From positions 62,001 to 126,000 of the forward strand of contig NZ_JAGHQT010000004.1 of NCBI RefSeq assembly GCF_017744155.1: a stretch of DNA of 64,000 bases, written 5' to 3'. This DNA comes from Endozoicomonas sp. G2_1. GTDB lineage: Bacteria > Pseudomonadota > Gammaproteobacteria > Enterobacterales > Alteromonadaceae. Shown in pieces: positions 26,713-35,523 of the stretch. Positions within the stretch are counted from its first letter, which is position 1. Each line of letters opens with the position of its first letter. The notes under the pieces are model-generated. The model saw nothing but the letters and a program-made list of their open reading frames with translations, was not told the DNA's origin and made no database searches. Made by a program: the position numbers and the translations under genes.

Positions 26713-27723
26713 ATGAATATCTACCTTATTGGGGTGTTATCTGTTTTAGTTATGATTAGTGGCTGCAGTCATTCAACAAGAACCACTGAACTAAGTGATG
26801 TTAATCGTTGCCAGCAAGCAGGAAACTGGCTAGAAAGTGAGGTAAGTTGTACTGAAAATGCATCGGTTGTTTATGAGCACACTGAACTTACAAAACAGAT
26901 AGACAGTGTCAGTTGGCAGTTTGTTGGTTTGAAACAACAGCGTCAATGGCTACACAAAGTTAAAACTCATACTGACGACAAGCCAATAACAATTCAATTT
27001 AAACAACAGCGATTTTCCGGCCAAGCGCAGTGTAATGGCTTTTTTGGCCGTTACAAAACCTTAGACACTAACAAACCCATTTCCATTGCCATAAAGGATA
27101 TTGCCACCACTCGGATGTTGTGTGCACCTGAGAAAATGGAAGAGGAGATTGCGCTCTTAATGTGGTTAAAAAAGGCGAAGTCGCTTGATGTTATCAATAA
27201 CCAATTGATTATTATGTTAAACAAGGATAAGTCTTTGGTTTTTGAACAAGAAAACAATATCGTGGAATCGGTTAAAAGCACTTACCAAATTTGTGCTGAA
27301 TCTCAAGAGGCACTGTTACTCGGAGTAAGTGATAACCAATGTGTAGCCAATGGCGTTGTTTATTTTGCCGACCACAGGCCAAGTATTTCTTTACAGTATT
27401 GCAGTCATTATTTTGATGGCTGTAATAACCATATCGTGAGCAATGGACAATTAGGTGCGTCAACCTTGATGGCATGTCCGCAAGAATTCGAGCCACCTGC
27501 GTGTTATATCGACCAACGAGTTTATCAAAAATCGACTGGTCGAGTGTTGAAAATAAATTCAAACAGTATTGATATTGTTTTTGATGATATTGTTGAAGTC
27601 TTTCAAATTGAAAATAAAAGCTATTTAAAACAGCTGGTTGTTGGCAATGAAGTGACTGTTGAATACGGTCAAGGCCACGATTATCAAGATAAGATTCTGC
27701 TGAATATCTGGTCAGTCCAGTAG
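26713..27723 (+). CDS. META (HslJ-like) domain lipoprotein
   Basis: A 336-residue lipoprotein with lipobox ISGC (Cys19). A META domain (about 65-185) is shown by WQFVGLK, FSGQAQCNGFFGRY and ATTRMLC, the standard HslJ signature. The rest is Cys-rich and unassigned, with four or more Cys in CSHYFDGCNN and CPQEFEPPACY, suggesting disulfides. HslJ-type proteins are envelope proteins linked to stress or antibiotic tolerance; the exact role is unknown. ATG 26713 leads directly into the signal sequence; the open frame upstream to 26536 overlaps the SDR promoter and is not convincing. Confidence 0.75.
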   Translation: MNIYLIGVLSVLVMISGCSHSTRTTELSDVNRCQQAGNWLESEVSCTENASVVYEHTELTKQIDSVSWQFVGLKQQRQWLHKVKTHTDDKPITIQFKQQRFSGQAQCNGFFGRYKTLDTNKPISIAIKDIATTRMLCAPEKMEEEIALLMWLKKAKSLDVINNQLIIMLNKDKSLVFEQENNIVESVKSTYQICAESQEALLLGVSDNQCVANGVVYFADHRPSISLQYCSHYFDGCNNHIVSNGQLGASTLMACPQEFEPPACYIDQRVYQKSTGRVLKINSNSIDIVFDDIVEVFQIENKSYLKQLVVGNEVTVEYGQGHDYQDKILLNIWSVQ

Positions 27724-27785
27724 TCCATCAATTTTCTTTCATTTTCATTTATAATTTGAAGTTATATTTAATAAATAAAGTTGCA

Positions 27786-27804
27786 AATAATAATAATTAT
27801 CATT
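27786..27804. promoter_or_regulatory. Fur-box-like site before the lipoprotein/TonB receptor cluster
   Basis: AATAATAATAATTATCATT matches the 19-base Fur consensus at 14 of 19 positions by my alignment. It lies 34 bases before the lipoprotein start. The region is AT-rich, so chance similarity is possible. Confidence 0.5.
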
Positions 27805-27837
27805 AAGATCCGCTCCGCATTTTACATTGGGATCAAA

Positions 27838-30639
27838 ATGATGAAAAAAAATTGGTTGTTACTCACCACATCCGTGGTTGTCTTATCTGCCTGCGGAGGC
27901 AGTTCTGAGTCAAATTCCGCACCGAAATTTGATCAAGCGAATTACAGTCTAGCGTTAAAGGAAGACGCTAGTGCCAAAATAACCGTTAGCGCTAAAGATG
28001 ATAATGGTGACAAGCTTACCTATTCACTGAGCAATGCCCCCGCCAATGCCACTGCAACAATTGATGCGAATAGTGGTGAAGTAAGTTACGTACCAACAGC
28101 TAACTTTAATGGTGATGATAAATTTACCGTCGCGGTATCTGATGGCACCGCGGTGACTAACGTTGAAGTGACTGTCACTATTGAAGCGGTCAACGATGCT
28201 CCTGAATTGGCACTCGACAAGCTCTTGGTAAGTGGTGGTGAAGTTAAAAAGGGCACGTTAGCGGCAACGGATATTGACGGTGATAGTTTAAAGTACGAAC
28301 TCACCAAAGCACCTAAAGTCGGTGCTATGGTTATTGCAGCAGATAGCGGTGAAGTAACCTATACCATTAAAGATATCGTTAGCATTGATGATGCTTTTAC
28401 CGTAAAAATTAGTGATGGTAATGGCGGTGAAATCACTAAGCAATTATCGCTTGGCACCAGCTTAGCGACTAATGCCGATCGCGCGTATTATTATTACGCT
28501 TGGGATAAATCTCACCTTAAACAAGCGCAAAAAATTAGCGATGGGCTAAAAGATGATGTTGTCAATTCAAGTGTCTACTCATCGCTAGTATCTGGCTACA
28601 GCAATGCTGGGTTCAGCGATATCACTGAAAGCATTTTGACCGGAGATGCTATCACGAATCAAATCACTCGCGCTTCTGCCTATTTATCAGCGGCAAATGC
28701 CAATATTCGTCTCGGTAACAAGAATAAGGCGACTGATTACTTAGTAAAGGCACAACAGCTTTATTCAGAACAGTTAGCGACCAATGGTATTGCTACCTTA
28801 GACGCTGGGTTTTTCCCAAGTTTAGCGACAGCTTATCGAGCGATGGGGGATGACAATGGTGCAACTCAAGCCTATAGCGTCATGGATTTAGTGATGAACT
28901 CTATTGGTGAAGGCACAGAAGCAAGGCGTCTCTTCTTTCGATTTAATTTTTATGTTGATGATTTAGTTGCTGATTATGAGGAAACTAAAGCTGAACAAGA
29001 CCGATTGGCAGCGTTAGAGCAAACTGAACGCTTGTTGCGTTTTACCCCTAGAATTGGTTATAGCACTAACTTTGCCGATCAAAAATATTCGTCAGTAACT
29101 CTTGTTGCTTACGACTACGTGATTGAGAAATTTATCACCCTTAATGAGCCGGAACGGGCTAAACAAGCACTAGCACAAGCACTGGCGCTTTATGGCTATG
29201 TCGATTACGACAGCAACTACTCGGTAGCTGCTGACCCATATGCCGATACCACCAAAAACGATTATGTTTTCACTGTACCTGACTTTGCTGCTCACATGGT
29301 GACTTTATATCCATCGGTTGATATTAGTTCGTTAACTGAAATTGCAAAGGGCTCTATTTTCTTTGATTTTGTTAAAGACTCTATCATCGGTGACGCAGAA
29401 GAGGCATTGACCTTTGCTCGCGTGCGCGCCAGTACATCAGATCAGCAAGCGGTTGACATTGTTGTTGCCAACAAAAAGTCAGATGATTTACGCCAGCACT
29501 TTACCGAGTTAGTTGCGTTTAACATCCGCACTAAAGGCGCTGCCATTTATATGATTGATCAAGGCCGATATAGCGCTGCCGATGCTTTGGCGCAAGAAGC
29601 ATTAACCCTTATTCAAAGTGATGAGTACTTAGCAGAAAACCGCAGCAGCTTTTCCTTTATTAGCGGCGAGTCAGGATGTGGCCGCTTGGTGCGGGTTTAT
29701 GAGCAGTTAGAGCGTTTAAGCGCTGGCAATGGTTATAGTGAAAAAGCAAAAAGCACCGCAAAAGTGTGTGGTGATCTAATGTTGGCTCACTTTAACGAGC
29801 GCAAAACCGATAGCAAAGGTAACCTGTTAGTCAGTACCAAAGAAGCTGTTCAAGCGGCGGCGATTGTTGCTAAGTATCTGACTAGGCATGGTCATACTGA
29901 AACCCTTAATGCTGTTTTAGCAAGTGCCAATAGCAATATAGAGTTGTTGAAAAACGACATTAGCGACAGCGAAAATCTCACCAAAGAAAAAGCCGATCGC
30001 TATGCCAATTTAGCGGTAGAACTTGCCCGAGGTGGTTTCTTCAGTCAGGCACAAAGCTTTTACGACAGTGCTTTGGCCGAAGCGGTTAAAATTGAAGAAA
30101 CTACTAGTGCTGCCAGTGTTGGTAACTTTACCCGCGACCTATTCAACGGTCGTCGTCGCGCTGATTCGTCGTATCTTCAATGGATAGAAGCGATAAATGC
30201 CAATGAAAACGCTGCACAGAGAGTGCAAAACCGCCAACAAGCTGCAACGATTTTAGCTAAGCATTTAGATAAGGTAATACCATTTATTGCCACTAAATCT
30301 GATCTCATTAAAAACGAAGAGTACGTGCCATTTGCCGCAATTTACACTTATCTTGGCGATACTGATAGAGCCTTAACCATTGCTCAAGACGAAGCCTTAG
30401 GCGAGCTTGAAAAAGCGAGTATTGAAGCTAATGTCGCCCGCAACTTGGCCAGTGCTGACGCGTTTCCAAGTTCTATTGTTGCCAGTGTTGATACCGATAA
30501 CGATGGCAAGCCAAACTTCTTCGCCCCGTTTGCTACGGACGAAATGATTAGTGACTCGGGTTTGGTATTAGACGAAGACAGTGATAATGACGGAATTAAG
30601 GACGAAGAAGATCCGTCACCGTTAGTAAAAAATAACTAG
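27838..30639 (+). CDS. Large lipoprotein: cadherin-like repeats, TPR-like region, Ca-binding C-terminus
   Basis: A 933-residue lipoprotein with lipobox VLSAC (about Cys18). Two cadherin/VCBS-like domains (about 28-130 and 130-215, with SGEVSYVPTANFNGDDKF) precede a long helical region (about 230-880) with TPR-like pairs such as NIRLGNKNKATDYLVKAQQL. The chain ends in a thrombospondin-3-like calcium segment (DTDNDGKPNFF and EDSDNDGIKDEED). It starts the Fur-boxed cluster and lies 12 bases before the TonB receptor, so it is probably its surface partner, much as helical-repeat SusD or lipoprotein TbpB partner their receptors. That analogy is inference. The start is ATG 27838 or the adjacent 27841, behind GGGATC. 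Confidence 0.8.
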   Translation: MMKKNWLLLTTSVVVLSACGGSSESNSAPKFDQANYSLALKEDASAKITVSAKDDNGDKLTYSLSNAPANATATIDANSGEVSYVPTANFNGDDKFTVAVSDGTAVTNVEVTVTIEAVNDAPELALDKLLVSGGEVKKGTLAATDIDGDSLKYELTKAPKVGAMVIAADSGEVTYTIKDIVSIDDAFTVKISDGNGGEITKQLSLGTSLATNADRAYYYYAWDKSHLKQAQKISDGLKDDVVNSSVYSSLVSGYSNAGFSDITESILTGDAITNQITRASAYLSAANANIRLGNKNKATDYLVKAQQLYSEQLATNGIATLDAGFFPSLATAYRAMGDDNGATQAYSVMDLVMNSIGEGTEARRLFFRFNFYVDDLVADYEETKAEQDRLAALEQTERLLRFTPRIGYSTNFADQKYSSVTLVAYDYVIEKFITLNEPERAKQALAQALALYGYVDYDSNYSVAADPYADTTKNDYVFTVPDFAAHMVTLYPSVDISSLTEIAKGSIFFDFVKDSIIGDAEEALTFARVRASTSDQQAVDIVVANKKSDDLRQHFTELVAFNIRTKGAAIYMIDQGRYSAADALAQEALTLIQSDEYLAENRSSFSFISGESGCGRLVRVYEQLERLSAGNGYSEKAKSTAKVCGDLMLAHFNERKTDSKGNLLVSTKEAVQAAAIVAKYLTRHGHTETLNAVLASANSNIELLKNDISDSENLTKEKADRYANLAVELARGGFFSQAQSFYDSALAEAVKIEETTSAASVGNFTRDLFNGRRRADSSYLQWIEAINANENAAQRVQNRQQAATILAKHLDKVIPFIATKSDLIKNEEYVPFAAIYTYLGDTDRALTIAQDEALGELEKASIEANVARNLASADAFPSSIVASVDTDNDGKPNFFAPFATDEMISDSGLVLDEDSDNDGIKDEEDPSPLVKNN

Positions 30640-30651
30640 CCGTTATTGTTT

Positions 30652-33384
30652 ATGAAATTATCACTTTCAATAATTGCCTTAGCAAGCTTAGCGCTTGCTA
30701 AGGCAGCATCGGCACAAAATGCGCAAATAGCTTCGCTGCAAAAGCGAGAAAAAGCTTTGCTTGAGGCTTGCCAATCAGAATCGAGTAGGGAAACTGAGTC
30801 TGATTGTCAGAGCGATGACGCTAAAGATGTCGAGCGCATTACTGTGTTGGGCTACAAGTTAAACCCAATAAATACTGGTAGTGAGGGTAGCTATACCATC
30901 GATAAAAAAATTATCGATGACTACCGATTCGGCAACGGTAATCTCAATGATATTTTAGCGATTCTACCTGGGGTGCAATACAGCGACCAAACCCGAGCAG
31001 AAGATCAATTGACCTCAATCGTACCAGACGAAGTGTCGATATCTGGCGCCCAAGGCCATCATTCTGGTTACAACATTGATGGCATTAGTAATAATTCACG
31101 CTTGAGTACCGGCAATGCTCAGGTTGATGAAAACTTGCGACAGGATATTAACACTCATAGCCAAGCCAGTTTTATCAACTTGTCACTGGTTGATACGATA
31201 GAAGTATATGACAGTAATATTCCAGCGAAATACGGCCAGTTTTCAGGAGGCTTGGTTAATGTCACCACTAAAAAACCAAGTGTTGAGCCGAGTTTTGGTA
31301 TTGGTTATCGCACCACTGGCGATAGTTTTAGCAGGCAAATTCACATCGCCGGACCTGAAAATGAAGCGTCGTCACGACTTTATCGGCCATCTTTTGACAA
31401 AGTAGAGGCGGATATTTATTACTCTGGGCCAATTACTGACCACAGTGGTATTGTGCTGCAAGCGCAATTTTTAGAGTCGACAGAGTATCTTGATCAACTT
31501 GGTCAAATCAAGGCTCAACAGCAGAAAAATACTAATGTATTGGTTAAGTACCATCACGATTTTACGCTCAATGATAGCTTAACGGTTACTGCATTATACG
31601 CACCGTTCAACGGCGACTACTTTGAGAAGTTCCAACGCAATAGTGACTATTCAACCTCTGGTGGTGGTATTAGTACCAGTATTGCTTACGGTCACGACGG
31701 CCGTTGGGGCACAGTCAATAGCCAAGTGAGTTACAGTGACAACCGTTACGAAAAACGAGCACCTAATTATTGGTTGGCGTGGCGTAATATTCGCGGTCGC
31801 AGCTGGGCTGACTATTATGGTGGTGAAAGCAGTATTGAAGGCGGCTTTGGCGACATCGACAAAAACGAACGTCGGATCAGTGCCGATATTGATACTGTAC
31901 TAGCACCATGGCAGTGGCTGAACGCTGAGGTCGAGTTAACGGCGGGGCTAAATTTTCAGCATCAAATCCAAGAATTCAATCGTTTGACCGACAACGTCAT
32001 TTACAACGGAGTTGTGACTAATTCAAATATTGATTGTGGCGCCTATACCATTGACTGCGTTGAAACCGAGTTAAAGCTTTCGCTAGCAGAGCTTGAACAG
32101 CAGCTCGGTCGACCGATCGATTTAACCAACGCCAGTGATATTTTGCTTTACCAAAATAATGTGGTTACTGCCGGGCAGTATTTTCAAAACCGCCAAGTAG
32201 CCCAAGCAAAAGACACCTCGGTAGCGGTAAATTATTTAGCTTTTTACAGTGAGTTGAGCGTTGACTGGCGCAATCACCAAGCAACACTGGGAGGTCGTTA
32301 CGAATACAATGACTTTTTCAAAGAGCACAATATAGCACCGCGTTTTAGGTGGCGTTGGGATTTGTTTGCCGATCAGCAGCATCTGATTAGCTTTGGAGCT
32401 AATCGTTATTACCAAGCAAACTTAACCCAATACAAACTCAATCAGTCTATCACGCCTGCGTTTAACGAATATCGCCGCAGTTTTGGCAATCAGTTGCAAA
32501 ACTGGGTAGTCGCCCGTACTGGACAAGGTCATTTGTATGTCTTTACCGATACTGAAACCCCTTATGCTGATGAGCTCAGTCTCGATTATCAATATCAGTT
32601 GTTTGGTGGCACTTTGCAACTCAAGTGGTTGAGTCGTCAGAGTAAAAAGCAAATCACACGCACTGAGGGCTTTAATGAAATTGGTCAAGCGGTGCTCTAT
32701 GGTACTAATCGCGGCGCCAATGACTACCACCGTTATACACTTGCTTGGATGGCCAATTACGAGAATTTTCACGTCCAGTTTAATATCTCAAAGGCGTCAA
32801 ATAAGGTTGATAAGGCGACTTTTGATGGCGAGTTTGACGGGGCCAATGGGACCTTTTTTGGCACTAGCAATTTTCACGACCAAGAGTTGGTTATTTTGCG
32901 TCAAGTGGTTGAAGAAAGGTTTGCGGGCACGGACCAAGTTAGGCTAAAGACCACAGAGTCGTTGATTACTGAACATGATTTGGGCTACCAACGCACTGAC
33001 TTTAACCGACCGGTTATTGCCAATTTGAGCTTTGGCACCGATTGGCACAATTGGCAACTGGCCAGCCACTTCCGTTACAGCGCATCACAAGACGCTATTT
33101 ATGCCACCGGTGAAACTGACTCTGTAACGCTAGAAACCAACGTCTGTGAGGGCTGTGTTATCACTCGCAAAGACTTTCCGGTATATCGCAAGTACCGACG
33201 CGCTAGCTATTGGTTGGCCGACGCTAGCATTAAGTACCACGTGCCAATGTTTGGTTTCGGTAGCTTAACGCTCAGTGCTGACTTTAAAAATATTTTTAAC
33301 CGCCGTACCTATCAAATTGGCCCGTTGGCGACAGGTACCGAATTGGGTCGTAGCTTTTGGTTGGGAATTCGTTACCAACACTAA
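30652..33384 (+). CDS. TonB-dependent outer-membrane receptor
   Basis: A 910-residue receptor: signal peptide ending ASA, a short charged N-terminal segment with a possible coiled coil (ASLQKREKALLEA), a TonB-box-like stretch VERITVLG, a plug domain (about 70-200; LNDILAILPGVQY, YNIDGISNNSRL, GQFSGGLVNVTTKKP), then a beta barrel. The last residues are FWLGIRYQH: the usual terminal aromatic residue is replaced by His. It imports a substrate using proton-motive force; neighbours suggest iron, copper or a metal complex. ATG 30652 starts 12 bases after the lipoprotein stop; a TTG six bases upstream is less likely. Confidence 0.92.
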   Translation: MKLSLSIIALASLALAKAASAQNAQIASLQKREKALLEACQSESSRETESDCQSDDAKDVERITVLGYKLNPINTGSEGSYTIDKKIIDDYRFGNGNLNDILAILPGVQYSDQTRAEDQLTSIVPDEVSISGAQGHHSGYNIDGISNNSRLSTGNAQVDENLRQDINTHSQASFINLSLVDTIEVYDSNIPAKYGQFSGGLVNVTTKKPSVEPSFGIGYRTTGDSFSRQIHIAGPENEASSRLYRPSFDKVEADIYYSGPITDHSGIVLQAQFLESTEYLDQLGQIKAQQQKNTNVLVKYHHDFTLNDSLTVTALYAPFNGDYFEKFQRNSDYSTSGGGISTSIAYGHDGRWGTVNSQVSYSDNRYEKRAPNYWLAWRNIRGRSWADYYGGESSIEGGFGDIDKNERRISADIDTVLAPWQWLNAEVELTAGLNFQHQIQEFNRLTDNVIYNGVVTNSNIDCGAYTIDCVETELKLSLAELEQQLGRPIDLTNASDILLYQNNVVTAGQYFQNRQVAQAKDTSVAVNYLAFYSELSVDWRNHQATLGGRYEYNDFFKEHNIAPRFRWRWDLFADQQHLISFGANRYYQANLTQYKLNQSITPAFNEYRRSFGNQLQNWVVARTGQGHLYVFTDTETPYADELSLDYQYQLFGGTLQLKWLSRQSKKQITRTEGFNEIGQAVLYGTNRGANDYHRYTLAWMANYENFHVQFNISKASNKVDKATFDGEFDGANGTFFGTSNFHDQELVILRQVVEERFAGTDQVRLKTTESLITEHDLGYQRTDFNRPVIANLSFGTDWHNWQLASHFRYSASQDAIYATGETDSVTLETNVCEGCVITRKDFPVYRKYRRASYWLADASIKYHVPMFGFGSLTLSADFKNIFNRRTYQIGPLATGTELGRSFWLGIRYQH

Positions 33385-33419
33385 TTGTTTTATTAAGTTT
33401 ATTATTTGGAGATTTTATT

Positions 33420-33659
33420 ATGAGTTTATCTATCGTTAGCGCAGCGCTTGTTAGTCAGTTGTGTTACTTCCCCGCCCATGACTTAGGCGATGGCTATTGG
33501 TTAAAAAAAGCGAATTTACTTGAGCCTGAATTGATGGCAGCGGTCAAGAGTCAATCTGACACCTGCATTGAGCTCACTAAACAAAGCGAGCTTGATGAGG
33601 CCGCGCATTTGGTCAAATTAGACCCGACTAAAAAAACGATTGTTTTATCAAAAAAGTAG
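33420..33659 (+). CDS. Unknown 79-residue protein between TonB receptor and di-heme peroxidase
   Basis: MSLSIVSAALVSQLCYFPAH begins a 79-residue protein with a mildly hydrophobic start, two Cys (LCYF and DTCIE), one Trp (GDGYWLKK) and a Lys-rich C-terminus. I do not recognise a family. ATG 33420 has GGAG ten bases upstream and follows the receptor stop by 35 bases, so it should be in the same transcript; an in-frame upstream ATG at 33357 overlaps the receptor gene and is unlikely. Whether the N-terminus works as a signal peptide is uncertain. Its position next to a MauG-type enzyme makes a substrate or accessory role thinkable. Confidence 0.6.
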   Translation: MSLSIVSAALVSQLCYFPAHDLGDGYWLKKANLLEPELMAAVKSQSDTCIELTKQSELDEAAHLVKLDPTKKTIVLSKK

Positions 33660-33670
33660 TCGCAAACAAT

Positions 33671-33695
33671 ACTATTGCCGCTATGCGGCAATAGT
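33671..33695 (+). repeat. Perfect hairpin between the small gene and the peroxidase gene
   Basis: ACTATTGCCGC and GCGGCAATAGT form 11-base arms with a 3-base loop, 12 bases after the small-gene stop. No T run follows, so it is more likely an RNA-stability or partial-termination element than a full terminator. Confidence 0.5.
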
Positions 33696-33757
33696 GCCAA
33701 AACCTCAAATAACGTTGTCGTAGCCCTTTTAAGTTTACTCCTTCACTTCCCCTCGAT

Positions 33758-34945
33758 ATGAATTTTATATTTTTTAGTACAATACCTTTAAACGCAATGT
33801 TATTACTGCTTTTAACAATAAGCTGTTCAGCCTTTGCAGATACTCATACGGATATTAGTAGTGATCTCACTTTGTTGCGAACGACTTATTTGAAAGCGCC
33901 AGAATTTTGGCCAAAGCCACTATTAGACTCTGGTATAGAGCACAACGAGCTGGGCTTGTTACCATTGCCGGTTTTTCCGAAGACTAACCCTTTTAGTCGT
34001 GCGAAAGTTGAATTAGGTCAACGACTGTTTAACGACCCGCTATTGTCTGGTTCTGGGCAAATCGCATGTGCTAGCTGTCACGACAAAGATTTGGGCTGGG
34101 CTGATGGTAGACAAACATCTTTTGGTCACAACCGGTTACGAGGCACACGAAACGCACCAAGTATTGAAAATGCAGCCTACTTTACTGAGTTTTTTTGGGA
34201 CGGTCGGGCTGACTCTTTAGAAGCACAGGCATTGCAACCCATTATCAATCCAATTGAAATGAATACGTCAATTGAACAGGTGCTGATTAAATTAAAGCGA
34301 GATCCGAGTTACGTTGAGGCTTTTAATCAAGTATTTTACAATACTGGTATTACCGCGGCAAACCTTGCCAAAGCAATCGCCACTTTTGAGCGTACGATTA
34401 TTTCAAGATACTCTGCTTTTGACCGCTTTTTAGTGGCGCGTCATTATCAAGGCAGGCAGCATCAACTGCTAAGTGCTCAACTTAGCGACCAAGCATTATT
34501 GGGCTTACATTTATTTCGGACAAAGGCACGCTGTTTAAATTGTCACAGCGGGCCGGCGATGACGGATAATAAATTTCACAATTTGGGACTAACTTATTAC
34601 GGTCGAGAACTGGAGGATTTAGGCCTTTATCTTACCACAGGCAAAGCGCAAGACGTTGGCAAGTTCAAAACGCCAAGCTTACGGGGTGTAATGAATACCA
34701 AACCTTGGATGCACAATGGCTTATTTTTTAGCATGCGAGGAGTATTAAATATTTATAATCGCGGCGGCGTACCAACGGTAGTTGATGAGCAAGACCCTTT
34801 GTCTCCAGTCACCTCAAAACACCTGCAAAAGCTCAATTTAACCTTATCTGAAATTGAAGCGCTGGAAGCGTTTTTAGAGGCAATAACAGGATTTCCCGCC
34901 AATGGGCCATCGGTTCGAGTGATGAGCGAATTAGAACAGCAGTAA
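33758..34945 (+). CDS. Di-heme cytochrome c peroxidase / MauG-family protein
   Basis: A 395-residue periplasmic protein with signal peptide (cleavage near SAFA) and two c-heme motifs, C104-ASC-H108 and C259-LNC-H263. Family segments include PFSRAKVELGQRLFNDPLLSG, FFWDGRADSLEAQALQP and FKTPSLRGV. The family covers H2O2-reducing CcpA enzymes and MauG/MbnH-like enzymes that oxidise amino-acid side chains of partner proteins; the distal axial ligand of the high-potential heme cannot be settled by eye. It lies 98 bases after the small gene, past a hairpin, so it may be partly uncoupled from the receptor operon. No clear ribosome site is seen; ATG 33797 would give a shorter signal peptide. Confidence 0.88.
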   Translation: MNFIFFSTIPLNAMLLLLLTISCSAFADTHTDISSDLTLLRTTYLKAPEFWPKPLLDSGIEHNELGLLPLPVFPKTNPFSRAKVELGQRLFNDPLLSGSGQIACASCHDKDLGWADGRQTSFGHNRLRGTRNAPSIENAAYFTEFFWDGRADSLEAQALQPIINPIEMNTSIEQVLIKLKRDPSYVEAFNQVFYNTGITAANLAKAIATFERTIISRYSAFDRFLVARHYQGRQHQLLSAQLSDQALLGLHLFRTKARCLNCHSGPAMTDNKFHNLGLTYYGRELEDLGLYLTTGKAQDVGKFKTPSLRGVMNTKPWMHNGLFFSMRGVLNIYNRGGVPTVVDEQDPLSPVTSKHLQKLNLTLSEIEALEAFLEAITGFPANGPSVRVMSELEQQ

Positions 34946-35014
34946 TAATACTTTTGGTATCGAGCGTATATCACATACAATATAGTCATCTTGTATTTAT
35001 TCTTTGGAATTTTG

Positions 35015-35437
35015 ATGAAAATTTGTGGTGTAGAGCTAAAAGGCAACGATGCGATTATCTGTGTGATGTCTCGCGATATGGGCTTGTATGATATTCCTCG
35101 TGTCCGGGTGCCGAAACTGAGTATAGACAATGCCGGCAATGCTGAAGAAATGCAAAAATTTCAGTTCGACTTTGCTAAATTAATGGCTGATTACCAAGTA
35201 GAAAAAGTAGTAATTAAAGGGCGTGCTTTGAAAGGAAAGTTTGCTGGCGGTCCGGTTGGTTTCAAACTAGAAGCAGCCATTCAACTGATTGCTGACTTAG
35301 ACGTTGAGATTGTTTCTTCGACTATGATCAAAAACAGTCTTGCGAAAAGCCAAGTCAATATTGATTTTCGCGATACTGGCTTGAAGAAGTTTCAAGAGCA
35401 GGCATTTAATACCGTGTTTGGGTATTTTGAGCAATAG
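35015..35437 (+). CDS. DUF3010 family protein
   Basis: A 140-residue cytoplasmic protein beginning MKICGVELKGNDAIICVMSR, the characteristic start of DUF3010, with GRALKGKFAGGPVGFKLEAA in the middle. The family occurs mainly in gammaproteobacteria such as Vibrio and Shewanella; its fold is thought to resemble RNase H/RuvC-like domains, but no function is established. ATG 35015 has TTGGAA upstream; the frame extended to TTG 34991 is unlikely. It is probably a stand-alone gene followed by a terminator. Confidence 0.8.
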   Translation: MKICGVELKGNDAIICVMSRDMGLYDIPRVRVPKLSIDNAGNAEEMQKFQFDFAKLMADYQVEKVVIKGRALKGKFAGGPVGFKLEAAIQLIADLDVEIVSSTMIKNSLAKSQVNIDFRDTGLKKFQEQAFNTVFGYFEQ

Positions 35438-35463
35438 TTTTTAGTAATTGTTGTTCGAACGTG

Positions 35464-35498
35464 AAAGGGGTCTAAATTTGATTTAGCCCCCTTTTTTG
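35464..35498. terminator. Terminator between DUF3010 and the convergent chemoreceptor gene
   Basis: AAAGGGG-t-CTAAAT / ATTTAG-c-CCCCTTT with a TTG loop and six T's; the single mismatch is internal. A's before it would let it stop minus-strand transcripts too. Confidence 0.8.
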
Positions 35499-35523
35499 TC
35501 ATTAAGTGAGTTTATCCAAAGTT

